Assembly (NCBI RefSeq): GCF_004341625.1
Contig: NZ_SLZG01000001.1
Location: 124,001 to 188,000 of the forward strand
Direction: 5' to 3'
Source of the DNA: Rhizobium sp. BK376
GTDB lineage: Bacteria > Pseudomonadota > Alphaproteobacteria > Rhizobiales > Rhizobiaceae
DNA length: 64,000 nucleotides
Below, in pieces: positions 46,591 through 63,816 of the stretch (positions within the stretch are counted from its first letter, which is position 1; every line of letters begins with the position of its first letter). A program made the translations under genes and the position numbers. Below the pieces are notes generated by a model. That model was not told the DNA's origin, did no database searches, and was given only the letters and a program-made list of their open reading frames with translations.

Positions 46591-46779
46591 ATGGCGACCT
46601 GTCATTTTTGCGAAACCGCGATTCCCGACGGCCTCAGCATTTGCCCGCATTGTGGCAAGCCGCAGCTGACCCGAGTTCAGAAGCGACAGCAGATTGTCGG
46701 CATCCTCATCTGCCTCGGCATCTTCGTCATGGCCGCGGTCGCCGCGACTTTGCTTAACGGCGCGACGCCCCGTCTCTGA
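46591..46779 (+). CDS. Small zinc-ribbon membrane protein
   Basis: This 62-residue protein has an N-terminal zinc ribbon, CHFCETAIPDGLSICPHCGK (Cys4, Cys7, Cys18, Cys21), and one C-terminal transmembrane helix, IVGILICLGIFVMAAVAATL. GAGGAAG precedes the ATG. Such proteins place a zinc ribbon on the cytoplasmic face of the membrane; the partner is unknown. It converges with rpoC. Confidence 0.75.
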   Translation: MATCHFCETAIPDGLSICPHCGKPQLTRVQKRQQIVGILICLGIFVMAAVAATLLNGATPRL

Positions 46780-46801
46780 AACAGAGCAATCGAAATAAAG
46801 T

Positions 46802-46828
46802 AAAACCGCCCGGATTTCGCCGGGCGGT
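46802..46828 (-). terminator. Terminator of rpoBC
   Basis: On the minus strand ACCGCCCGG and CCGGGCGGT form perfect 9-base arms with a 6-base loop and a TTTTA end. It lies 30 bases past the rpoC stop. The plus strand has no T-run here. Confidence 0.88.
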
Positions 46829-46857
46829 CTCAAATCTTGACGATGCGAAGCTACCGA

Positions 46858-51066
<4,209 letters not shown>

Positions 51067-51258
51067 GCCTGTCTCCTTCTTGGGCGTGACGCCCTCAAAA
51101 TGCGATGGGTAGCAGCAAATCCCGGGAGCCGCCCCCTCGCCTTAAAACCAGAATAACCGCAAAATGCGGCGAAATCGTCCCTGCCGAGCCGACTGCCAAG
51201 AGCGGCCATCGGCGGGAACGGTGTGCGCCGTCATGAACAGCGCACACCCTATCGATGG

Positions 51259-55398
<4,140 letters not shown>

Positions 55399-55557
55399 CG
55401 TCGCTCCTTCAAAATTGCATCCGGGCCTGCAACGGACGGGAACCGATGGCCAGTCGACCCCGTCAATCAATGAGTAGTTCAATCTCGTCCCACTTCCCAA
55501 AACGGCACGGCCGGATTGCCTTGCGTTTCAGTTCGAGACCATCCTCTTGAAGAACCC

Positions 55558-55595
55558 ATTACCCAAAAGCCGGTTTCATGCGGCTTTTGGGTAAT
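55558..55595. terminator. Long palindrome / attenuator between rplL and rpoB
   Basis: ATTACCCAAAAGCCG and CGGCTTTTGGGTAAT form perfect 15-base arms around an 8-base loop. The inner part reads as GCCG/CGGC followed by TTTT on both strands, so it can act as a terminator in either direction. It is placed where E. coli has a partial terminator that lowers rpoBC relative to rplJL, suggesting the same role here. Confidence 0.8.
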
Positions 55596-55617
55596 TCGTT
55601 CGGAAAAACGGCAAATG

Positions 55618-55642
55618 GGAGACGGCGTAAAGCCATCTCCCA
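55618..55642 (-). other. Second hairpin just after rplL
   Basis: GGGAGACGGC and GCCATCTCCC pair over 10 positions (G-U at one on the minus strand) around GTAAA, 15 bases after the rplL stop. No T-run follows. It may stabilise the rplJL transcript end or serve as an RNase III-type processing site; this is inference. Confidence 0.5.
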
Positions 55643-55657
55643 AAAGCAGTTTCAAGA

Positions 55658-56038
<381 letters not shown>

Positions 56039-56095
56039 TTTGTAGTTCCTTTTGTTCGGTTCGAACTGGTTTGATATGAACAGCGAAAAACCGCC

Positions 56096-56614
56096 TTACG
56101 CGGCTTCGTCCTTCTTGGCGTAGGCCGAGAACACGCGAGCAAGCTGACTTGCCGGTGCTGCAACCACACCTGCGATGCGGGTAGCCGGCGTCTGGATCAT
56201 GCCCAGCAGCTTCGCACGCAGCTCGTCCAGCGAAGGCAGGGTCGCAAGCGACTTGACACCTTCGGCGTTGAGCGTGGTTGTTCCCATGGCGCCGCCCAGA
56301 ACAACGATCTTGTCGTTGGTCTTGGCGAAATCCACGACGACCTTCGGAGCGGTGATCGGATCGGCGCTGAATGCAATCAGCGTCTGACCGGTGAAGAGAT
56401 TGGAAATCCCTTCCGCTTCCGTACCTTGAAGAGCAATTTTGGCCAGGCGGTTCTTCGCGACTTTGATAGTGCCGCCAGCAGCGCGCATCTTCGAACGGAA
56501 GTCGTTCATCTGCGCAACTGTAGCACCAGCATAGTGGGCCACGACAACCGAGCCCGAAGCCTTGAAGACTTCGTTCAGTTCCGTGACGAATTCGCGTTTT
56601 TCCGCTCTTTCCAC
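56096..56614 (-). CDS. rplJ: 50S ribosomal protein L10
   Basis: This 172-residue protein starts [20 protein letters not shown] after a GTG initiator at 56612-56614, with TGGAGAAAA upstream. A longer in-frame extension to an ATG is made of leader sequence and is rejected. L10 anchors L7/L12 dimers through its C-terminal helix ([19 protein letters not shown]). In many bacteria the L10-L12 complex represses its own mRNA leader. Confidence 0.97.
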   Translation of the reverse strand: MERAEKREFVTELNEVFKASGSVVVAHYAGATVAQMNDFRSKMRAAGGTIKVAKNRLAKIALQGTEAEGISNLFTGQTLIAFSADPITAPKVVVDFAKTNDKIVVLGGAMGTTTLNAEGVKSLATLPSLDELRAKLLGMIQTPATRIAGVVAAPASQLARVFSAYAKKDEAA

Positions 56615-56820
56615 TGCTTTTCTCCAGTAGACAGGACCGCGAACGGGCCTGCCGGGGTTGCCTTTGCCTCCTGGGATCAAGTGAGATCCCAAGCGACGCT
56701 TGAGGATCCTGTCCCCTCGCGCTTCGCGCCGGAAAGGCCGAAGGCACAAGGCATCCAAGGCTCGAACCGAGTCCATCGAAGCATTGCTTCTTAAAATTCG
56801 GGTCTTACCCGTCTCATGCA
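56615..56820 (-). promoter_or_regulatory. Probable ribosomal protein L10 leader
   Basis: The untranslated stretch before rplJ on the minus strand contains paired segments, including TGGGATCTCACTTGATCCCA (7-base arms, 56672-56691), then GGAGGCAAAGGCAACCCC and several GC-rich repeats. Position and structure fit the known L10 leader, where L10-(L12)4 binds to control rplJL. I did not fold it; the kink-turn was not verified. Confidence 0.5.
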
Positions 56821-56885
56821 GGCCAAGTGATTAAGGGAAAACCACCTGCAATCTCGGACAGGAATTTCCGGATTTCTCCGGATAT

Positions 56886-56935
56886 CCCGGCCCCGAAAGG
56901 CCGGGAATTCTTGAAAAGCAGGCCCGTAGGCCTGC
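56886..56935 (-). terminator. Terminator after rplA with a second hairpin
   Basis: On the minus strand GCAGGCC/GGCCTGC (56918-56935, 4-base loop) is followed by TTTT, 9 bases past the rplA stop. A second stem CCCGGCC/GGCCGGG (56886-56905) follows without a T-run. This separates rplKA from rplJL. Confidence 0.75.
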
Positions 56936-56943
56936 CAAAATAA

Positions 56944-57648
56944 TTAAGCGCCCGGAGCCGTAACCGTCGACGGCTCGATCTTGACGCCCGGACCCATCGT
57001 CGAAGAGATCGCTACGCGCTTGACGTAGTTGCCCTTTGCGCCAGCCGGCTTCGCCTTGATGACGGCGTCGGCGAAGGCAAGGATGTTTTCTTCCAGTGCC
57101 TTGGCATCGAAGGATGCCTTGCCGATGCCGGCGTGAATGATACCAGCCTTTTCGACACGGAACTCAACAGCGCCACCCTTGGAAGCCTTGACGGCACCAG
57201 CGACGTCCATCGTAACCGTTCCGACCTTCGGGTTCGGCATCATGCCGCGCGGGCCGAGAACCTTACCGAGACGGCCGACGAGCGGCATCATGTCCGGGGT
57301 CGCGATGCAGCGATCGAAGTCGATCTTGCCGCCCTGGACGATTTCAACGAGGTCTTCTGCGCCAACGACGTCAGCACCGGCAGCCTTGGCTTCATCAGCC
57401 TTGGCGCCACGAGCGAAGACGGCGACGCGAACGTCACGGCCCGTGCCGTTCGGCAGGTTGACCACGCCGCGGACCATCTGGTCAGCGTGACGCGGATCGA
57501 CGCCGAGGTTCATGGCGATTTCGATCGTCTCGTCGAACTTGGCGATCGCGCGAGCCTTCACGAGGCCGATGGCGTCCGTCAGGGCGACGAGCTTCGTCGG
57601 ATCGATGCCTTCACGGGTCTTCTGGATACGCTTTGCAAGCTTTACCAT
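56944..57648 (-). CDS. rplA: 50S ribosomal protein L1
   Basis: This 234-residue protein starts [20 protein letters not shown] and has the L1 blocks [37 protein letters not shown] and [20 protein letters not shown]1 forms the mobile stalk that helps release E-site tRNA; in E. coli it represses rplKA. It lies one base after rplK. Confidence 0.98.
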   Translation of the reverse strand: MVKLAKRIQKTREGIDPTKLVALTDAIGLVKARAIAKFDETIEIAMNLGVDPRHADQMVRGVVNLPNGTGRDVRVAVFARGAKADEAKAAGADVVGAEDLVEIVQGGKIDFDRCIATPDMMPLVGRLGKVLGPRGMMPNPKVGTVTMDVAGAVKASKGGAVEFRVEKAGIIHAGIGKASFDAKALEENILAFADAVIKAKPAGAKGNYVKRVAISSTMGPGVKIEPSTVTAPGA

Positions 57649-57649
57649 G

Positions 57650-58081
57650 TTATGCCACCACTTCCAGGCCCATGGCGCGGGCGGAGCCCTCGATCATGGC
57701 CATTGCGCCTTCGATATCGGCAGCATTGAGGTCCTTCATCTTAGCTTCAGCGATCGTCTTGATCTGAGCCTTGGTGAGAGTACCAGCCTTTGCGCCCTTG
57801 CCCGGGGTCTTCGAACCCGAGGTGATCTTCGCTTCCTTCTTCAGCCAGTAGCTGACCGGAGGCTGCTTCATCGCGAAAGTGAAGGACTTGTCCTGGTAAT
57901 AGGTGATGACGACCGGGATCGGCATGCCCTTTTCCATTTCCTGCGTGGCGGCATTGAACGCCTTGCAGAATTCCATGATGTTAATGCCACGCTGACCAAG
58001 CGCCGGGCCGATTGGCGGGGACGGGTTAGCCGATCCTGCCTTGACCTGAAGCTTGAGCTGGCCTGCAACTTTCTTAGCCAT
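57650..58081 (-). CDS. rplK: 50S ribosomal protein L11
   Basis: This 143-residue protein starts [20 protein letters not shown] and has [20 protein letters not shown], the proline-rich N-terminal domain bound by thiopeptides and RelA. The C-terminal [19 protein letters not shown] is standard. It forms the GTPase-associated centre. It is 192 bases after nusG; the gap includes a 28-base palindrome. Confidence 0.98.
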   Translation of the reverse strand: MAKKVAGQLKLQVKAGSANPSPPIGPALGQRGINIMEFCKAFNAATQEMEKGMPIPVVITYYQDKSFTFAMKQPPVSYWLKKEAKITSGSKTPGKGAKAGTLTKAQIKTIAEAKMKDLNAADIEGAMAMIEGSARAMGLEVVA

Positions 58082-58241
58082 ATCTCTCTGCCTTTCATGT
58101 TCGACCGGTTGCCCGGCCCATTTTGCCGGATCGCTCCGGCGGCTGCGGTTGCGTGGTGCGGATATCAGGGCCCGGCTAAGGCGCCCTCACCTTCCACGCG
58201 ATTTCGCGGCCTGGGATCACCGAGTGACCCTCAAGCCGCGG

Positions 58242-58269
58242 GAAAGTAAGTAAAGATTTACTTACTTTC
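58242..58269. repeat. 28-base A/T-rich perfect palindrome after nusG
   Basis: GAAAGTAAGTAAA and TTTACTTACTTTC form perfect 13-base arms with GA between them, ending 4 bases before the nusG stop region on the minus strand. It is much richer in A/T than its surroundings. No T-run follows in either direction, so it does not look like a normal terminator. Role unknown. Confidence 0.75.
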
Positions 58270-58273
58270 GAAC

Positions 58274-58804
58274 TCAGACCTTTTCGACCTGAGCGTATTC
58301 CAGCTCGACCGGCGTAGCGCGGCCGAAAATCGAAACTTCCACCTTCAGGCGCGAGCGCTCTTCATCGACATCCTGAACAGTGCCGTTGAACGAGGCGAAC
58401 GGACCATCGGAAACGCGAACCTGCTCGCCGATCTCGAAAGAAACCGAAGCCTTCGGCCGCTCGACGCCTTCTTGAACCTGGCCAAGAATACGATCGGCCT
58501 CAGAATCCGGAATCGGAACCGGCTTATTGTCGGAGCCGAGGAAGCCGGTCACCTTCGGTGTGTTCTTGATCAGGTGATAGGCCTCATCCGTGAGGTTCGC
58601 ACGAACCATGACGTAGCCCGGGAAAAACTTGCGCTCGCTATCGACCTTGCGGCCGCGACGCACTTCCACCACCTTTTCGGTCGGAACGAGGATCTTCTCG
58701 AACAAGTGCTCAAGCCCCTTCTGGCGAGCCTTGTTCTCGATGTCCTCAGCGACCTTCTTTTCAAAATTCGAATATGCGTGGACGATGTACCAACGTGCCG
58801 CCAT
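58274..58804 (-). CDS. nusG: Transcription termination/antitermination protein NusG
   Basis: This 176-residue protein starts MAARWYIVHAYSNFEKKVAE and has the NGN domain at 1-120 and a KOW domain at the end (EIGEQVRVSDGPFASFNGTV). It binds the polymerase clamp, Rho and S10. The start at 58804 is one of two nearby in-frame ATGs; it matches the family. It follows secE after 18 bases. Confidence 0.97.
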   Translation of the reverse strand: MAARWYIVHAYSNFEKKVAEDIENKARQKGLEHLFEKILVPTEKVVEVRRGRKVDSERKFFPGYVMVRANLTDEAYHLIKNTPKVTGFLGSDNKPVPIPDSEADRILGQVQEGVERPKASVSFEIGEQVRVSDGPFASFNGTVQDVDEERSRLKVEVSIFGRATPVELEYAQVEKV

Positions 58805-58822
58805 CTTCATCTCCACCCGATA

Positions 58823-59023
58823 TTAGTTGCTGGTCTGCAGCACGTAACCGAGAATCCAGCCGATAAGCTGGTCTGCGGCAAAGAAAAACAGAGCGGCAAA
58901 GACAACCATGACCAAAACCATAACCGTCGAGATCATCGTCTCGCGGCGCGACGGCCAAGTAACTTTCAACGTCTCGGAGCGTACCTGCTGCAGAAACGTA
59001 AGCGGATTCGATTTGGATGCCAT
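58823..59023 (-). CDS. secE: Protein translocase subunit SecE
   Basis: This 66-residue protein starts MASKSNPLTFLQQVRSETLK and has the SecE motif KVTWPSRRETMISTVMVLVM with one transmembrane helix, the short form used by most bacteria. It clamps SecY in the inner membrane. An upstream ATG adds five residues and is less likely. It precedes nusG, as usual. Confidence 0.97.
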   Translation of the reverse strand: MASKSNPLTFLQQVRSETLKVTWPSRRETMISTVMVLVMVVFAALFFFAADQLIGWILGYVLQTSN

Positions 59024-59216
59024 TGACTGCCCACGCAATTACGGCGCGTAAAGCTGAATATCTCAGCCCCACGCACCGCGTGTCTGTTGAACCCCTACAT
59101 AAACACCGATTCCCAATTTAACAAGAGGTAATCGACATTCAGCGACATTTGCCGACGATGCGGCAGATTTTCCAATCGGAAAAGCAGCGAAACGACCGCG
59201 CTGGACAAATTGGAAA

Positions 59217-59292
59217 TGGCAGGGGCAGAGGGGCTCGAACCCCCGGCCTACGGTTTTGGAGACCGTCGCTCTACCAGCTGAGCTATACCCCT
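59217..59292 (-). tRNA. tRNA-Trp (anticodon CCA)
   Basis: The minus strand folds as a 76-base tRNA. The acceptor arm is AGGGGTA/TGCCCCT, the D-arm is AGCTCAGCTGGTAGAGC, the anticodon loop CTCCAAA has CCA, and the T-arm is GGGGGTTCGAGCCCC. The 3' CCA is encoded. It lies upstream of secE, as in many bacteria. Confidence 0.97.
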
Positions 59293-59494
59293 ATTCGCTT
59301 TCAACTCGACGCCGGCGCAATCGCCTCGCTCTCGTCAGAAGCATGGCGCTCCCTTTAAGATGCGCCGAACGGATTGGCAAGACCCGTTTTTCGTTTTTTC
59401 AAATCGATATACAGGCTTCTGCCTTCCAAGGCCTGCTTCCGGAGGTCGTTCGCCAGTGCTCCACGCCCAAGAACGGCGCGGACCCGCCGTTCGT

Positions 59495-60379
59495 CTAGCC
59501 TTCCGCCCCGCCCTGCCCGGTCTTGGGTGGCTTGCGCTTGAGGAAAGATGGCTTCAGCCGCCGGAGAAAATTATCGAAATCACGAAGTACGCCCGTCAGC
59601 GATATCAATTTATCGACTTCGGCGTCGGCATTGCCCAATCGCTCGGATAATACTTCCGCGGCGGCAAGCGCGATCTCGCCCGGAGGAATTTCAGGAAACC
59701 GCTCTGCCAGTTTGGCGTAGGCATTGGACGATACGCCGCCATGGATGTGGATTTTACCCAGCCGCGCAAAAAGACGAAGAAACGTCTGCTCGAAGCTCCA
59801 GTCGTGAACGGAGACGACCCGCCATTTTTCGGTGCGTCTGGCTGAAAATCCTGCAAGGAAGATGGGGCTTTGTAATTTCAAACCGCTTAGCCACACGGCC
59901 ATGACAAAGCCGCTGGTCGGCGTCTTGCCCTCGGTATAAAACTCGCTGCAAAAGCCGGTCAGATCGAGATGACCGACCGGCGCACCCTGGAAGTCGGCGG
60001 CCGCATTCAGTTTCTCTTCGGTGTTCAGCCGTATGTTCATGATTCCGAGAAACTGGTCTTTCGGAAAGAATTTTAAGACCTCGCCAACCTCGCCTCGATA
60101 GACGATGTTCGCCCCGCGCGGCTGACCGCGCGAGACCAGCAGCGAGTGGCCGTGAAAGGGCCGATCGAGCACCTTGTAGACTTTATTAAAGAAGACAAAG
60201 AGCGCGGTCGGCGGAAACTGCGACTGGATCGCATCGATATCGACCACGTCGCTATTGGCGACCAGAACAATATGGGAAAAGGCGGAAAGAACGGTCCGCC
60301 ATTCATCGATCGACGACAAGCCGCTGGCGGCGCCTGCCGCGGAGACGCCCCTTTCCGCAATCCCGCTCTGCGCTGTCAC
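59495..60379 (-). CDS. Hypothetical protein, possibly sugar-transfer related
   Basis: This 294-residue soluble protein is of a type I do not firmly recognise. The region HIVLVANSDVVDIDAI, then TALFVFFNKVYKVL, is reminiscent of the nucleotide-sugar-binding start of sialyltransferase-like enzymes. A later SVHDWSFEQTFLRLF, then KIHIHGGVSS, carries conserved-looking histidines. The C-terminus is basic (RRLKPSFLKRKPP). It starts at GTG, 16 bases after the stop of the adjacent glycosyltransferase-like gene, so the two form an operon and probably act on the same surface sugar. Assignment is weak. Confidence 0.75.
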   Translation of the reverse strand: MTAQSGIAERGVSAAGAASGLSSIDEWRTVLSAFSHIVLVANSDVVDIDAIQSQFPPTALFVFFNKVYKVLDRPFHGHSLLVSRGQPRGANIVYRGEVGEVLKFFPKDQFLGIMNIRLNTEEKLNAAADFQGAPVGHLDLTGFCSEFYTEGKTPTSGFVMAVWLSGLKLQSPIFLAGFSARRTEKWRVVSVHDWSFEQTFLRLFARLGKIHIHGGVSSNAYAKLAERFPEIPPGEIALAAAEVLSERLGNADAEVDKLISLTGVLRDFDNFLRRLKPSFLKRKPPKTGQGGAEG

Positions 60380-60395
60380 GCCTTATCCAATCTCG

Positions 60396-61082
60396 TTACT
60401 TCTGCTGAACCGAGAGAACGCGGTCGCGCATTGCGAACCACTCGTCCGCATAGTCGTCATTGCGATACTCGTCGAAATAGGGACCGCCATCGGTGAAATG
60501 CACGATCTTCGCATCCGGACGATGGTCGTATTCGTTGACGAGATAATTCCACACGACCGGGATCTCACCGATCTGATCGTCGCTCTCCAGCCATTTGAAC
60601 TGATGGAGCTGCAAGCCCGTTGCGGTGTTCACGTATTCCTGCGTCAGCGCCCTGCACTTGGCATTGTTGAAAAGGATCATGCTCGACCAGTTCTTCTTCT
60701 CGTACTTGGTCTGGGTTTGGCCGAGAAATTTCGTCTCGATCTTCGGTTGATAATCGTGCTTCACGCACATTGCCGCGTATCGGTCGTCGCGCAGCTTCCA
60801 GAGCTCGGCAATATCGGCGCGGGCGAGCATGTCGCAATCCATGAAGATGCTCCAGCCCTCGAAGTTGCTTAGGAAGGGAACAAGGAACCGAGAGAACGAA
60901 AACTCGGTCGACTGCAGCGCGTTCCGCTCGCGGGTGAAGAAGCTGCCGAGGTTGCTCAGAACGATCGGGGAGAAAGCAACCGGAATCGACGAGTGCTCGA
61001 TAATGCTCTGGCTCAGAACATGGTAGGCAACGACCTCTTTCGAATCGAAACCGACAAAAATACGTGCGACATCATCTCTCAT
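60396..61082 (-). CDS. GT8-like glycosyltransferase
   Basis: This 228-residue protein has a nucleotide-diphospho-sugar transferase fold: RIFVGFDSKEVVAYHVLSQS at the start and a DxD metal motif in IFMDCDML (Asp82, Asp84). A KFLGQTQTKYEKKNWSSMI block and a conserved VHFTDGGPYF end follow. It should transfer a sugar in the cytoplasm, probably in polysaccharide or lipopolysaccharide synthesis. It is the first gene of a two-gene operon placed between tuf2 and tRNA-Trp. Confidence 0.85.
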   Translation of the reverse strand: MRDDVARIFVGFDSKEVVAYHVLSQSIIEHSSIPVAFSPIVLSNLGSFFTRERNALQSTEFSFSRFLVPFLSNFEGWSIFMDCDMLARADIAELWKLRDDRYAAMCVKHDYQPKIETKFLGQTQTKYEKKNWSSMILFNNAKCRALTQEYVNTATGLQLHQFKWLESDDQIGEIPVVWNYLVNEYDHRPDAKIVHFTDGGPYFDEYRNDDYADEWFAMRDRVLSVQQK

Positions 61083-61351
61083 GCTTTTCCCCTAGACTAT
61101 GATCAGCAACTAATAGACCGGATTCGGTGCGCCTTTGCAAATCTTGTGCGAAACTCACCAGAAAACATTTGCATAACCGCTGAGACAAGTTGGCCTAATT
61201 AAGGCGCGTTTTCTCATCCGTCGAGAGTGCTGATTCAAATTTGTTAATCGGGGCGTACGAGACCAAGACTTTCGCGTTGCGAGCTGCGTGATAGTCGCGT
61301 GGTGGCACATGTCACCCGTTGGAGATATGCGCAATCATCGGAGCGAACAGG

Positions 61352-61921
61352 ATGCACGATATAACCATCGTGGAACACGATTCCAGCTGGCCACTCGTAT
61401 TCGAGATGCGACGACGGTCCATCGCTGCCCTACTGCTGCCTTTCAACCCCGAAATTCATCATTTCGGCAGCACTTCCATTCCCGGGCTCGCCTCGAAGCC
61501 GAGAATCGACATCAATGCAGTATTCGCGTCGGAGGACGAACTCCCATTCGCCATCGAACGGATCAGAACATCCGGCGCATATACCTCCCACGGAGACCCC
61601 TATGATCAGGGAACCTGGACCTTCACCAGGGACGAAACGCCCTATGGCACACGTCTCTATCTATGCGCGGCAGGCAATGACGTGCACGCGAAACGCCTGA
61701 CCTTCCGTGATTATTTACGCGTGCACCCCGAAGCGGTGATTGCCTATGCCGCGCTGAAGCGGCAGCTCGCCGCGGAAGCAAGAGGCAATTGGAACTATTA
61801 CAACGGGGGCAAAACCGAGTTCGTGACGGTCATTCTTTGCAAGGCGCGGGCTTTGCAGGGCGCGGGCTTTGCAAGGCGCGTGCGCGAGGTGAAGACACCC
61901 CGTCTCCAACAGGTGACTTAG
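61352..61921 (+). CDS. GrpB/UPF0157 family protein
   Basis: This 189-residue protein has the GrpB signature HFGSTSIPGLASKPRIDINA and a later GTRLYLCAAGNDVHAKRLTF. The fold belongs to the nucleotidyltransferase superfamily, with no proven activity. GGAG lies 8 bases before the ATG at 61352. The last 25 residues derive from a tandem 16-base duplication (61843-61873) that shifts frame relative to its own copy, so the C-terminus may not be ancestral. It is divergent from the glycosyltransferase gene and converges with tuf2. Confidence 0.85.
   Translation: MHDITIVEHDSSWPLVFEMRRRSIAALLLPFNPEIHHFGSTSIPGLASKPRIDINAVFASEDELPFAIERIRTSGAYTSHGDPYDQGTWTFTRDETPYGTRLYLCAAGNDVHAKRLTFRDYLRVHPEAVIAYAALKRQLAAEARGNWNYYNGGKTEFVTVILCKARALQGAGFARRVREVKTPRLQQVT
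61843..61873 (+). repeat. Short tandem duplication in the GrpB-family gene
   Basis: GGCGCGGGCTTTGCA occurs at 61843-61857 and again at 61859-61873, a 16-base period. The second copy is read in a different frame from the first. Confidence 0.85.
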
Positions 61922-61945
61922 ATATTTGAGGCTGGATCGCGCGAA

Positions 61946-61975
61946 GAAAAAGGCCCCGCCGTTGCCGGCGAGGCC
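61946..61975 (-). terminator. Terminator of tuf2
   Basis: On the minus strand a 10-pair stem GGCCTCGCCG/CGGCGGGGCC (one G-U), with a 4-base loop, is followed by TTTTTCTTC. It starts 27 bases past the tuf2 stop. Confidence 0.88.
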
Positions 61976-62001
61976 CTTCCAAATCAAGAATAATTCTCGA
62001 A

Positions 62002-63177
62002 TTACTCGACGATGCTGGCCACGATGCCGGCGCCGACGGTACGGCCGCCTTCGCGGATAGCGAAGCGAAGCTTTTCTTCCATCGCGATCGGGACGATCAG
62101 CTCGACGTCAACCGTGACGTTGTCGCCAGGCATGACCATTTCCGTGCCTTCCGGAAGCGTCACGATGCCGGTCACGTCAGTCGTACGGAAGTAGAACTGC
62201 GGACGGTAGTTCGTGAAGAACGGCGTATGACGGCCGCCTTCTTCCTTCGTCAGGATGTAGGCTTCTGCCTTGAACTTCTTGTGCGGCTTGACCGAACCCG
62301 GCTTGCAAAGGATCTGGCCACGCTCAACGCCGTCACGGTTCACACCGCGAACCAGTGCGCCGATGTTGTCGCCAGCCTGGCCCTGATCGAGCAGCTTGCG
62401 GAACATTTCAACGCCGGTAACCGTCGTCTTCGAGGTCGGACGGATGCCGACGATTTCGACTTCTTCACCAACCTTGACGATACCGCGCTCGACGCGGCCC
62501 GTCACAACCGTACCACGGCCAGAGATCGAGAACACGTCTTCGATCGGCATCAGGAACGGCAGGTCGACCGGACGTTCAGGCGTCGGGATGTAGGCGTCGA
62601 CAGCGGCCATCAGTTCGCGGATCGCGTCTTCGCCGATCTTCTTGTCCGAGTCTTCGAGAGCGGCCAGAGCCGAACCCTTGACAACCGGGATATCATCGCC
62701 CGGGAAGTCGTAGGACGACAGAAGTTCGCGAACTTCGAGCTCGACGAGTTCGAGAAGTTCTGCGTCGTCGACCTGGTCGACCTTGTTCAGGAACACGACG
62801 ATTGCCGGAACGCCAACCTGACGGGCGAGCAGGATGTGCTCGCGGGTCTGCGGCATCGGGCCGTCGGCTGCCGAGCAAACCAGGATCGCGCCGTCCATCT
62901 GGGCGGCACCGGTGATCATGTTCTTCACGTAGTCGGCGTGGCCGGGGCAGTCGACGTGCGCGTAGTGGCGGTTCGGCGTCTCATACTCGACGTGTGCCGT
63001 CGAGATGGTGATGCCGCGCGCCTTTTCTTCCGGAGCCGCGTCGATCTGGTCGTACGCCTTGAACTCGCCGAAATACTTCGTGATCGCTGCCGTCAGAGAC
63101 GTCTTGCCGTGGTCAACGTGGCCAATCGTGCCGATGTTAACGTGCGGCTTGTTGCGCTCAAACTTACTCTTTGCCAT
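62002..63177 (-). CDS. tuf: Elongation factor Tu (copy 2)
   Basis: This 391-residue protein matches copy 1 except at residue 158, where this copy keeps the conserved Phe. The DNA identity appears to extend through the whole coding frame but stops just outside it: upstream bases differ immediately before the ATG, and downstream only about a dozen bases match. This is the pattern of gene conversion confined to the gene. It has its own terminator and lies between tRNA-Gly and the GrpB gene, matching the tufB position of enteric bacteria. Confidence 0.98.
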   Translation of the reverse strand: MAKSKFERNKPHVNIGTIGHVDHGKTSLTAAITKYFGEFKAYDQIDAAPEEKARGITISTAHVEYETPNRHYAHVDCPGHADYVKNMITGAAQMDGAILVCSAADGPMPQTREHILLARQVGVPAIVVFLNKVDQVDDAELLELVELEVRELLSSYDFPGDDIPVVKGSALAALEDSDKKIGEDAIRELMAAVDAYIPTPERPVDLPFLMPIEDVFSISGRGTVVTGRVERGIVKVGEEVEIVGIRPTSKTTVTGVEMFRKLLDQGQAGDNIGALVRGVNRDGVERGQILCKPGSVKPHKKFKAEAYILTKEEGGRHTPFFTNYRPQFYFRTTDVTGIVTLPEGTEMVMPGDNVTVDVELIVPIAMEEKLRFAIREGGRTVGAGIVASIVE

Positions 63178-63432
63178 TTGAATGCTTCCTAGTGAACGTA
63201 GATTGGTGACCCCGGCGAACCGGTTTAGTGCCGCCGTTTAAGGCTTTCGATGCATTTGCGCAAGACTTAATTGCAGGCCCTATTCTTGGCGAATAAGCTG
63301 CAATTTCAGAGAATGCGCGCCTCGAATTGGCGATTTGACATGCCCGGCGCGCCAGACGATCCGAAAAGGCATAAAGCTGCCGTCGGTTCAGGCACTTAAA
63401 TAGGTGCGTGCAAGTATCGGTTTCAAGGGGAA

Positions 63433-63506
63433 TGGAGCGGGTAGCGGGAATCGAACCCGCGTATTCAGCTTGGAAGGCTGCTGCTCTACCATTGAGCTAT
63501 ACCCGC
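63433..63506 (-). tRNA. tRNA-Gly (anticodon TCC)
   Basis: A 74-base tRNA with acceptor arm GCGGGTA/TACCCGC, D-arm AGCTCAATGGTAGAGC, anticodon loop CTTCCAA and T-arm CGGGTTCGATTCCCG. The CCA end is encoded. It lies 24 bases downstream of tRNA-Tyr and upstream of tuf2. Confidence 0.97.
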
Positions 63507-63530
63507 GGGTATGGTCCGATCTGAGACGAA

Positions 63531-63615
63531 TGGTGGAGAGAGTTGGATTTGAACCAACGTAGGCTGAGCCAACGGATTTACAGTCCGTCCCCTTTAACCA
63601 CTCGGGCATCTCTCC
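63531..63615 (-). tRNA. tRNA-Tyr (anticodon GTA)
   Basis: An 85-base class II tRNA with acceptor arm GGAGAGA/TCTCTCC, anticodon loop CTGTAAA, a long variable arm (GGCTCAGCC region) and T-arm TTGGTTCAAATCCAA. CCA is encoded. With tRNA-Gly and tuf2 it is likely to be cotranscribed. Confidence 0.97.
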
Positions 63616-63816
63616 AGTTTCGTCCGGATCGTAAGACCAAGCTTGCCAGACGTTGAAGCGTTGCCGCCCCGTCGTCTGCGCCGCGTATATGGACGGAGCG
63701 TTTCCGTCTGTCAACATGAAGATTTCGCAAAACTGTCGAAAAAATTCCGCTTCCAGTGAAAAGCCTTATCGCATGCCGGGGCTATGCGCTTTCCCACGAC
63801 ATCGCTATAAAGCCGC

